DNA of 64,000 nt. Source: Saprospiraceae bacterium. Its GTDB lineage: Bacteria > Bacteroidota > Bacteroidia > Chitinophagales > Saprospiraceae. Both the position numbers and the translations under genes were made by a program. Shown piece by piece: positions 10,222-18,492 of this stretch. The DNA is taken from positions 1,083,442 through 1,147,441 of the forward strand of contig JADJNW010000001.1 in the NCBI GenBank assembly GCA_016714085.1. Reading direction: 5' to 3'. Below the pieces are notes generated by a model, which did not search any database, had not been told where the DNA came from, and worked only from the letters and a program-made list of their open reading frames with translations. How positions within the stretch are numbered: the first letter of the stretch is position 1; each line of letters begins with the position of its first letter.

Positions 10222-12597
10222 TTATTCTGATTTAATCGCGTCCACTGGATTCGCTACTGCAGCCCGGATAGCTTGCGAACTCACCGTTACCAATGCAATC
10301 AACAACGCGCCAATTCCTGTGATGGCAAATACCCACCAACCCACATGGATGCGGTAAGTATAATCTTGCAACCAATCATTCATCGCCCACCAGGCAATAG
10401 GCGTCGCAATGACAATGGCGATGAGTACCAACCAAAGAAAATCCTTGGAAAGCAACGTCACGATGTCTTGAATATTTGCACCCAGTACTTTCCGAATACC
10501 AATTTCTTTGGCGCGTTGCTCTGCAACATAAGCCGACAAGCCCAACAAACCCAAGCAGGAAATAAAGATTGCTAATATTGCGAAAACGCTGGCCAACTTA
10601 CCGATACGCTCTTCCGCTCTGAATTTGGCTTCAAAATCTTCATCTGTAAAAGTGAATTCAAAAGGACTTCCGGGATTAAAGGTTTTAAAAACGCCTTCCA
10701 CTTTGCTCAAAGCATCTTGGACGGGCGTGCCAGGCATTAATTTGATGCTTATCATATTAGCCCAATTATAATCTATCCCAAAAATCGTAGGTTTTATGGG
10801 CGTATAAGGCGATTCCATCACCATATTTTCAATAACGCCAACCACTTGATAGGTTTCATCATTTTTACGAATGGTCTTACCTACAATATCTTCGATACCA
10901 ATCAGTTCCTTCGCTGCTTCATTGAGAATCAGCGCCGAAGTATCGGTAGAAAAATCCCTCGAAAAGTCCCGCCCTTCCTTGATTTTCCAGCCTACGGTTT
11001 TACCAAAATCATGCGTACAAGCTATTGTCCCGAAAATAGGCAGGCTATTCGGGTCTTTACCTTCCCATTCGTAGCCGATTTGATTCGACCACACTCCAGT
11101 GATCGGGCTGGAAGACTGTGCCATCTCATACACCGCGCCTGTACGCAATAATTCACTGCGGAGCGCGTCGTATTTGCCTTGCAGATCGGGCGTATTTATA
11201 AAAATAGAGATCAAGCCATCTCTGGAGTAGCCGACCGGACGGTTTTTGGCGTGTTGAATTTGATTAAAAACGACGATCGTACCAATAATCAGCATAATGG
11301 AAACGGTGAATTGCAACACTACCAAGGCTTTGCGCGGCACAGAGGCCCAAGGGCCCGCCCGAAACGTACCTTTTAAAACACGCAGTGGCTGAAAAGAAGA
11401 CAAATAAAAAGCAGGATAGCTACCCGCTACTATGCCCGTAATCAAGATAAATCCAGCAATCAATAACCAAAAAACAGGCTCTGACCAAAGAATGCGCACT
11501 TCTTTTCCTGCCAATTCATTAAATGCGGATAATGAAAGTTGCACGATCAAAATGGATAATAAAGACGCCAGAAAAGTAATCAACAAGGATTCACTCAGGA
11601 ATTGCCCTATTAATTGCCGATGTAAAGAACCTACGGTTTTTCGTACGCCCACTTCTTTTGCTCTTTTTTCCGAACGCGCCGTGGAGAGATTCATAAAATT
11701 GATACAAGCTAAAAGCAGCACGAATAACCCTATGATACCAAACAGCCATACGAATTGAATTCTACCGCCGATGTTTTTACCATCTTTAAACTCGCCATAC
11801 AAATGCCAGCGATTCATCGGATGCAAGAATAATTCCGGGTTTCCGTCTTTATTATAAGCTTTTTCAATGCCTTTGATTTTATTAGAAAGACTTGTCATAT
11901 CAGCAGCAGCAGCAATTTGCACAAAGGCTTGGAAAGAGTGATTTCCCCAGTTGTCCCTCGAATTTTGCACCCATTCCTGCGTTGATACATACAAAGACCA
12001 GGGTATATAAAATGTAGTCGCATTGAACTCCGAATTGAAGGGAAGATCAGCGAAAACACCCGTCACCTTTACATCCATCTGGTTATCAATCTTTATAATT
12101 TTATCCATTGGATTTTCGTCGCCAAACAAGGTTTTGGCTACCGATTCGGATAAAAGGATAGAATTGGGATCTTTCAAAGCATCTTCGTATCTGCCTTCAA
12201 GCATCTTCAAACTCAGCATTTTCGGCAAGTCCAGCTCTGCGAACATCCCTTCTTTGCTGATTTTCTTGTCTCCCACTGCCAATATATGTGCAAAATTCCA
12301 GGAGCCCATCGCAACGTGCTTAAAATCAGAAGCATACTTCGTGCGTAATTCATTACCCAAAGGAAAAGCAATGGCAAAACTGGCGCCTGTCTTTTTATCA
12401 AAAGTTTGATTAATCATTACGCGCGCCAGACTATCATAATTTTCATGATAGGTATCATAAGTGACTTCATCATGAATCCACAAACCAATCAGAATCGTGA
12501 CCGCCATGCCAACGGATAGTCCAGCGATATTGATAATGCTAAAAACCTTATTTTTGAAGAGATTTCTCCAGGCGATTTTCAGATAATTTTGCAGCAT
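10222..12597 (-). CDS. FtsX/MacB-type ABC transporter permease (copy 3)
   Basis: An intact 791-aa protein. The N-terminal helix is in INIAGLSVGMAVTILIGLWI, followed by a periplasmic domain. The first FtsX core contains INFMNLSTARSEKRAKEVGV and the second contains RAKEIGIRKVLGANIQDIV, ending AAVANPVDAIKSE. It starts with MLQNYLKIAWRNLFKNK. Copy 4 ends 128 bp upstream and points the same way. It is more diverged from copies 1 and 2 than those are from each other. Confidence 0.9.
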   Translation of the reverse strand: MLQNYLKIAWRNLFKNKVFSIINIAGLSVGMAVTILIGLWIHDEVTYDTYHENYDSLARVMINQTFDKKTGASFAIAFPLGNELRTKYASDFKHVAMGSWNFAHILAVGDKKISKEGMFAELDLPKMLSLKMLEGRYEDALKDPNSILLSESVAKTLFGDENPMDKIIKIDNQMDVKVTGVFADLPFNSEFNATTFYIPWSLYVSTQEWVQNSRDNWGNHSFQAFVQIAAAADMTSLSNKIKGIEKAYNKDGNPELFLHPMNRWHLYGEFKDGKNIGGRIQFVWLFGIIGLFVLLLACINFMNLSTARSEKRAKEVGVRKTVGSLHRQLIGQFLSESLLITFLASLLSILIVQLSLSAFNELAGKEVRILWSEPVFWLLIAGFILITGIVAGSYPAFYLSSFQPLRVLKGTFRAGPWASVPRKALVVLQFTVSIMLIIGTIVVFNQIQHAKNRPVGYSRDGLISIFINTPDLQGKYDALRSELLRTGAVYEMAQSSSPITGVWSNQIGYEWEGKDPNSLPIFGTIACTHDFGKTVGWKIKEGRDFSRDFSTDTSALILNEAAKELIGIEDIVGKTIRKNDETYQVVGVIENMVMESPYTPIKPTIFGIDYNWANMISIKLMPGTPVQDALSKVEGVFKTFNPGSPFEFTFTDEDFEAKFRAEERIGKLASVFAILAIFISCLGLLGLSAYVAEQRAKEIGIRKVLGANIQDIVTLLSKDFLWLVLIAIVIATPIAWWAMNDWLQDYTYRIHVGWWVFAITGIGALLIALVTVSSQAIRAAVANPVDAIKSE

Positions 12598-12724
12598 AAT
12601 AATTCGATTGAACGTTCGGGTGATTGTTTATCAAAGTAAAAGACTTCCAGAAAATGAAAAAGTTACCGAGTCTCTTAATTTTTGATATAGATTCTTCTGT
12701 ATTTAAAAATTGCATTAAAAGTAT

Positions 12725-15190
12725 TTATTCACTCCGCAAACTCTTCACCGGATTTGCCCATGCTGCCCGCACCGCCTGAAAACTCACCGTGGCCAAGGCA
12801 ATAAAAATTGCTATAAAGCCCGCCAATACAAAGAGCCACCATTCAACATTAATTCGGTACGCAAAATCCTGCAGCCATTGCGTCATCACCCACCAGGCAA
12901 CCGGGGAAGCTACTAGAATGGCGATGAGCACCAACCATAAAATATCTTTTGACAACAAAGCTACAATGCCCGTCGTGCTTGCCCCCAGAACCTTTCGGAT
13001 GCCAATTTCTTTAGTGCGCTGTGTAATCGTATAACCCGATAGTCCAAACAAACCCAAACACCCTACAATAATTGCCAGTATAGCGAAAATCGAAGATAGC
13101 CGCCCAAAGGTTTTTTCGTTTTCGTATTGTTGTGCGAAGTATTCATCTAAGAAAAAATACTCAAATGGGTTACCCGGGAACGCCTTTTGCCAAGCGCTTT
13201 CAACTTGGTTGATCGTTTGCGACAAGCGGTTTGTTTTGATGCGCATCGAATAGAATTCACCATTATAAGGAGAACAGTAAAAAATAGTTGGATCAAGCGC
13301 TTTTTTCAAGGACACCTGATGATAATCATTCACAACGCCCACTACGATTGGATTCCAGCCGAAGCCAGGAATGGCAAGCGTCTGGCCAATAGCATCGTCC
13401 GGCTTTTGAAAGCCAATCAATCGAGCCGCCGATTCTGTGAGAACAACCGCAGTATCAGGATCGCTTACAAAATCTCTTGAGAACGCCCGACCGGATACCA
13501 ATTCCATTTTAAAAACATCCATAAAGTTGTAGTCCATGCTGTTGAAGCGCACCGTCACCGATTCATTATCATTCGCGCCCATTTTTTTCACCACAGCTTT
13601 GTATTCCCGCTGCTTTCCGGGGATGGTCACAGAAGTTGCCACGCCTTCGATTTCCGGGTTTTGCTGTAATTCAGCACGAAAAACATCAATTGCAGAGTTA
13701 AAAGCAGTTCTATCTCTTGAAGTAATACCATGGCGCTCCACCACCAACACTTGGTCAATATTCATACCTAAATCCTGGTTCAACATAAAATTCAATTGGC
13801 GGTAAATGATAATCGTTCCCACGATCAGCACCACTGAAGCCATGAACTGCACAACTACTAAGCCTTTGCGCAGCAAAATACCGCTTGTGCTATTTTTCAA
13901 TCTGCCCTTCAGCACCAGCATGGGCTTGAAAGAAGATAGAATCCACGCCGGATAGAAACCTGATAAAAAAGTGCCAACCGTCCACAACAGCAGTAGCAGC
14001 GCCAAAAACCAGGGTTGTATGAGATACGTGATATCAAATTCCTGTTTTGCAAGGGTATTAAAAAAAGGCAAGGACAGCAACGTAAACACCCACGCCAATA
14101 CAATGGCAAATAAATTGACAAATCCGGCCTCCACGAGATACTGGGTGATGAGTTGATTTTTATAAGCGCCTACCACTTTGCGCATACCGACTTCCCTGGC
14201 GCGTTCCACGGCTCTCGCGGTGGAGAGATTGATATAATTGATCCAGGCAATGGAAAGCACAAACAGACCAATCAAGCCCATGAAGAAAACAATGCTTTTG
14301 TCGCCATTCGGTTCGGCTTCTTCTGCGAGGTCGGAGGTCAGGTGAATATCTTTCAAAGCTTGTAAACTGAGAATATCCTTTTGGTTTTGCTGGGCGTTAT
14401 TGGGCTTGTATTTGTCAACAATGGCAGGAAATTTCGCTTCGAGCGCTCTGGGATCAGTGCCAGGCTTCACCGTAATAAATGTGTACATATCCTTGCGTCC
14501 CCAGCTTTGATCGTAGCGCGCAGGGGCTCCCTCGGAGCGTCCAAACAAGGTTTTGTAAGAAAACAAGACATCAAATTTTAGATGCGTATTAGGTGGTAAG
14601 TCTTTGAAAACGCCTGTTATCTTGACCAGTTCATTATTATAATCATCGTCTTCCAATTGTAGGGTTTTGCCCATGGGATTCTCATTACCAAAATAGAGTT
14701 TGGCATAATGTTCGGAAATCACAGCCGATAAAGGCTCTGCTAAAGCGGTTTTGGGATCACCCATCGCCATCGGATAACCCATCATAGAGAGGAAAGAAGA
14801 GTCCGCGTATAGAAATCGGCGATGCTTGAAAGCAATGGGGTCGGGCTTGGCCTCTTTATTGGTAATGATGACGTTGTTTTTGTACCCCAAATTGTACAAG
14901 CGGGCATACCCGGTCACCTCAGGTAACTCGCTCATCAGAGCAGGGCCTGCCCCAGGGTAGTTTTCAGCGCTGGAGATAGCCAGTTCATTATTGACAAAGG
15001 TTTCGAGTTTAACTCGATAGATATTGTCTGCATTAGAAATGAAATTCTCATAACTGCGCTCAAACCAAACAAATTGGGCGATAAGTAAAAAAACGGTCAC
15101 GCCGATGGCCAAACCGAAAATATTAATAAAGGTGAAAACCCGATGCTTGAGTAAATTACGGAAGGCGATTTTAAGGTAATTCCTAAACAT
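12725..15190 (-). CDS. FtsX/MacB-type ABC transporter permease (copy 4)
   Basis: An intact 821-aa protein, the longest of the set. The N-terminal helix lies in INIFGLAIGVTVFLLIAQF. The first FtsX core contains INYINLSTARAVERAREVGMRK and the second contains RTKEIGIRKVLGASTTGIV, ending AAWANPVKSLRSE. No ATPase neighbour is present. The 428-bp region upstream of its start contains the 21-bp minisatellite described separately. Confidence 0.9.
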   Translation of the reverse strand: MFRNYLKIAFRNLLKHRVFTFINIFGLAIGVTVFLLIAQFVWFERSYENFISNADNIYRVKLETFVNNELAISSAENYPGAGPALMSELPEVTGYARLYNLGYKNNVIITNKEAKPDPIAFKHRRFLYADSSFLSMMGYPMAMGDPKTALAEPLSAVISEHYAKLYFGNENPMGKTLQLEDDDYNNELVKITGVFKDLPPNTHLKFDVLFSYKTLFGRSEGAPARYDQSWGRKDMYTFITVKPGTDPRALEAKFPAIVDKYKPNNAQQNQKDILSLQALKDIHLTSDLAEEAEPNGDKSIVFFMGLIGLFVLSIAWINYINLSTARAVERAREVGMRKVVGAYKNQLITQYLVEAGFVNLFAIVLAWVFTLLSLPFFNTLAKQEFDITYLIQPWFLALLLLLWTVGTFLSGFYPAWILSSFKPMLVLKGRLKNSTSGILLRKGLVVVQFMASVVLIVGTIIIYRQLNFMLNQDLGMNIDQVLVVERHGITSRDRTAFNSAIDVFRAELQQNPEIEGVATSVTIPGKQREYKAVVKKMGANDNESVTVRFNSMDYNFMDVFKMELVSGRAFSRDFVSDPDTAVVLTESAARLIGFQKPDDAIGQTLAIPGFGWNPIVVGVVNDYHQVSLKKALDPTIFYCSPYNGEFYSMRIKTNRLSQTINQVESAWQKAFPGNPFEYFFLDEYFAQQYENEKTFGRLSSIFAILAIIVGCLGLFGLSGYTITQRTKEIGIRKVLGASTTGIVALLSKDILWLVLIAILVASPVAWWVMTQWLQDFAYRINVEWWLFVLAGFIAIFIALATVSFQAVRAAWANPVKSLRSE

Positions 15191-15319
15191 GGTGTTTGAT
15201 TATGGGTTCAGGTAATTTCTATCAAAAAGAAAGACGCTCTAAAATCTGAAAGGTTACAAGAATTTCTTTTGTTTTTTGCTGCTATTTTCAGAGGCAATGC
15301 TGATACTATAAATGGAATT

Positions 15320-15604
15320 TGGGATAGCCTGAGGGGCCCCAACTTAGATTTGGGCAGTCCTAACTGCGTTTGGGCATCCCTAAATTGAATTTGGGAATCC
15401 TAAATCAAATCTGGGACGCCCTAAAATGTATTTAGGGATGCCTATTTTACATTTGGGACTCCCCATTTTACATTTAGGGAAGCCTATTTTGTATTTAGGA
15501 AAGTCCCAGAAGAACTGGGGAAAGCTCCAAATAAATTGGGGACGTCCCCGATCATATCAGAGAAGTCCCCAATCAGCTCAGAGATGCCCCCGAAGAGCCT
15601 GTAG
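15320..15604. repeat. Degenerate ~21-bp minisatellite
   Basis: About 13-14 units begin with GGG or GAG at 15320, 15333, 15352, 15372, 15393, 15413, 15435, 15455, 15477, 15498, 15518, 15539, 15560 and 15581. The step is 20-22 bp from 15352 on. Each unit has a GGGAnnnCCC half-palindrome followed by an AT-rich tract such as TATTTTACATTT, which drifts to CAGAAGAACT-like sequence on the right. One plus frame reads as 7-residue repeats (LGMPILH, LGLPILH, LGKPILY, LGKSQKN), but only because the period is close to seven codons. It fills most of the gap between copy 4 and the truncated permease tail. Confidence 0.85.
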
Positions 15605-15618
15605 GAGGCATCTATTAT

Positions 15619-15885
15619 TTATTCATCGCGCAAACTCTTCACAGGATTCGCCACAGCCGCTCTGATGCTTTGAAAACTGATGGTGATAAAAGCAATGACT
15701 ATTGCCAGCGCTCCCGCCATGCCAAAAAGCCACCCATTCAAGTTAATGCGGTAAGCAAAATCTTGCAGCCAGTTGTTTGTTGCGTAATATGCCAAAGGCA
15801 CAGCGATGATAAAACCAATCACAACGAGTTGGAGGAAGTCTTTGGAAAGAAGCAAAACAATACTTGAAACTAATTTGCCCTGCAT
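15619..15885 (-). pseudogene. Truncated FtsX permease 3' end (copy 5 remnant)
   Basis: 88 codons match only the last ~80 residues of copy 6: SSIVLLLSKDFLQLVVIG onward, with the same YATNNWLQDFAYRINLN core and ending ANPVKSLRDE. Homology stops abruptly upstream of SSIVLLL (about 15870); the first few residues (MQGKL) are unrelated. At DNA level 15626-15880 closely matches 18500-18756. No periplasmic domain or first FtsX domain is present, so it cannot be a complete permease. It is a remnant of duplication or recombination. Confidence 0.85.
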
Positions 15886-15986
15886 CTTAATGGTACTGAT
15901 TCCAATGGTAAATCTTTTGAATTTTTAAATAACAACAAGGTACGGAGCGTTTATAATGCATATTGCACTCCAAATAAATCCATTTT

Positions 15987-16011
15987 AAAAATTGTCCTAT
16001 TAAAAATTGTC
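15987..16011 (+). promoter_or_regulatory. Paired direct repeat upstream of TonB receptor
   Basis: AAAAATTGTC occurs at 15987-15996 and again at 16002-16011, 15 bp apart start to start, ending 14 bp before the receptor's ATG. A direct repeat here could be a regulator site, or it may be chance in AT-rich DNA. Confidence 0.3.
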
Positions 16012-16025
16012 AAATAGATAAAAAC

Positions 16026-18449
16026 ATGAAAATGGTTAGAACCCTATACATTCTTGCTACACTTGTTTTCCTGTTGCCTTTGCGTATTTTTGGACAGCAA
16101 TCATCCGTAACCGTTTCAGGCATTATAAAAAATAAGGTTTCCAATGAAGTCTTGTCTTTTGTAAATGTAGTTATCAAAAAATCGAGCGATTCAAGCGCTG
16201 TATCAGGCACTATCTCCAACGAAGAAGGCTTATTCATTTTATCCGATATCAAACCTGGCGACTACATCCTATACATTTCATTTATTGGCTTTAATACATA
16301 CAGTAAAGCTTTATTTGTCGGTTCCAACTCTGCCTATTTAGACCTCGGCGTCATTCAACTGGAAGAAAGTGCCCAGCAATTGGATGAAGTAGTAGTCACT
16401 GCCACTCAAGATGCCGTAAGCGGGAAAATGGATAAGAAAACCTACGCCGTGGAAGACAACGTGAGCCAAAGCGGAGGAAGTGTGTTGCAAGTGATGCAAA
16501 ACCTGCCCGGTGTGACGGTGCAAGATGGGCTGGTACAATTGCGAGGAAGCAATCAGGTGATGATATTGATGGATGGCAAACAGACTGCCATTACCGGCTT
16601 TGGCAATCAAAATGGATTGGACAATATTCCTGCTTCCGCCGTGGAAAAAATTGAAATTATTAATAATCCCTCTTCAAAATATGATGCCAATGGTAATGCG
16701 GGCATCATTAATATCATATTAAAAAAAGAAGAGAAAGAAGGCTGGAACGGCAAAGTTGGGCTTTCTACGGGCTTGGGCGCTTTGTGGGTACGTAAGGAAA
16801 ATTTGCCGAACATTCGACCTCAATATCAAGCTACACCCAAGATAAACCCTTCTCTTTCTTTGAATTACAGAAAAAATAAAGTTAATCTGTTTTTACAAGC
16901 GGATAATCTTTATACCCAAACGCTGAATAAAAATGAATTTGTGACCCGAACCTATGAGGATGAGGAAAATACTGTCGTCCGGCAGCAATTAAAACGTAAC
17001 CGAAACACCAATTTATTTACTTCTAAAGCCGGGGTGGATTGGTTTATGAATGAGCGCAACAGCTTGACTATCTCAGGGTTATTCAATCAGGAAACTATTA
17101 TTGACCGGGGCGACCAGCCATTTTTTAGTGAAGACCTGAGCGAAAGACAACGGCTTTGGCAATTTTTGGAAGATGAGGTTTTGACCGCCATCATGGCTTC
17201 CACCGCTTATCAGCATAAATTCAAGCAGCCTGGCCACAAACTCCATATTGGTTTTAATTACACGTTCAACCGCGAAGACGAAAAATACTTTTTTGACAAT
17301 ACGCTCCCAACTTACACTAGTAAAGAATCTTTTGCCTTGATAGCCGACCAGCGGGTGGCAGATTTTACGTTTGATTACACGCGCCCTATGAAGCACGGTC
17401 TGTTAGAAACAGGTCTGAAATTCCGCAGAAGAACGATTCCAACGGATATGCAATTTTTCCCAGGTCTAAATTCTCCGCTCGACCCGGATGCCGACGGGAA
17501 AGCGACGTATAAAGAAACCATTCCTGCCATTTATGGAAATTACACCTACCAAACTAAAAAGTTGGAAGCAGAATTGGGCGTACGCATAGAGTACATCAAT
17601 CTCCAATATGAAGTGGATCCCAATCACAACACCTATTCCAGCGACGGTTACAATTATTTCCAGCCTTTCCCAAACGCAAGGCTTACTTTTAATTTGAACG
17701 ATAAGAACAAATTATCCTTTTTTTACAACCGTAGAGTGGACAGACCGGATGAGGTAGATATTCGGATATTCCCCAAATATGATGATGCCGAAATTATAAA
17801 AGTGGGTAATCCTGCGCTTCAACCGCAGTTTACCAATACCTTTGAGTTGGGTTATAAAAATGTGTGGACTAAGGGTTACTACTACGTGGCGACTTACCAC
17901 CGCATGGCAGAAGGCACTATTACTCGGATTGCCAGCACTGTACCGGGCAGCACTTTAATTTACAACATCACACAAAACGCTGGCAAGAGTTACAGCACCG
18001 GTTTCGAAATGATTTTTTCGCAAGATTTGTCCCAGCGCGTAGCTGTCAATCTCAACCTAAATGGCTATCGCAGTGAAATAGCGGCTTTTAGCGTCCTCAA
18101 TCAATATCCGATAGAAAGTACTTTCCGTGCGGAACAACAGGAAATATTTTCCGGGAACATCAAATTGAATGCTGTTTTTAAATTGGCTGGAAATGTAAAT
18201 GCTCAACTCACGGCTATTTATTTAGCGCCAGATATTATTCCTCAAGGGACGATTGATTCCAGATTTTCTTTAGACGTAGGCATTAAGAAAGGCTTGCAAA
18301 AAGGTAAAGGCGAAATCTTCCTCAATGCAAGCGATTTGTTGAATACCATGTTGATTCGCAAAGAAATAGATGGTACAGATTTCAGTTATACGACCGCCGA
18401 TTACTACGAAACCCAAGTAATCCGCATGGGGTATAATTATAAATTCTGA
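16026..18449 (+). CDS. TonB-dependent outer-membrane receptor (CarboxypepD-regulatory type)
   Basis: 807 aa. A signal peptide covers residues 1-22 (LLPLRIFGQ). A carboxypeptidase-regulatory-like Ig domain spans about 27-105, with VSGIIKN at its start and ending in the LEESAQQLDEVVVTA linker that marks SusC-related receptors. A plug domain follows (GSVLQVMQNLPGVTVQDG, RGSNQVMILMDGKQ), then a long beta-barrel typical of the outer-membrane beta-barrel family. It ends in aromatic F (MGYNYKF), as expected for BAM recognition. No SusD partner follows. It is the only plus-strand gene inside the permease cluster and lies between two copies of a permease 3' end. The imported substrate is unknown. Confidence 0.9.
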   Translation: MKMVRTLYILATLVFLLPLRIFGQQSSVTVSGIIKNKVSNEVLSFVNVVIKKSSDSSAVSGTISNEEGLFILSDIKPGDYILYISFIGFNTYSKALFVGSNSAYLDLGVIQLEESAQQLDEVVVTATQDAVSGKMDKKTYAVEDNVSQSGGSVLQVMQNLPGVTVQDGLVQLRGSNQVMILMDGKQTAITGFGNQNGLDNIPASAVEKIEIINNPSSKYDANGNAGIINIILKKEEKEGWNGKVGLSTGLGALWVRKENLPNIRPQYQATPKINPSLSLNYRKNKVNLFLQADNLYTQTLNKNEFVTRTYEDEENTVVRQQLKRNRNTNLFTSKAGVDWFMNERNSLTISGLFNQETIIDRGDQPFFSEDLSERQRLWQFLEDEVLTAIMASTAYQHKFKQPGHKLHIGFNYTFNREDEKYFFDNTLPTYTSKESFALIADQRVADFTFDYTRPMKHGLLETGLKFRRRTIPTDMQFFPGLNSPLDPDADGKATYKETIPAIYGNYTYQTKKLEAELGVRIEYINLQYEVDPNHNTYSSDGYNYFQPFPNARLTFNLNDKNKLSFFYNRRVDRPDEVDIRIFPKYDDAEIIKVGNPALQPQFTNTFELGYKNVWTKGYYYVATYHRMAEGTITRIASTVPGSTLIYNITQNAGKSYSTGFEMIFSQDLSQRVAVNLNLNGYRSEIAAFSVLNQYPIESTFRAEQQEIFSGNIKLNAVFKLAGNVNAQLTAIYLAPDIIPQGTIDSRFSLDVGIKKGLQKGKGEIFLNASDLLNTMLIRKEIDGTDFSYTTADYYETQVIRMGYNYKF

Positions 18450-18492
18450 AATATGGCGTGCATGAGGTGACATCTCTGCAAGGGCTGCCATC

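Noticed and set aside
15426..15665. Frame encoding 7-residue repeats (LGMPILH and variants)
   Set aside because: The pattern follows from a ~21-bp DNA repeat; unit length wobbles between 20 and 22 bp so the reading frame is not kept along the array.
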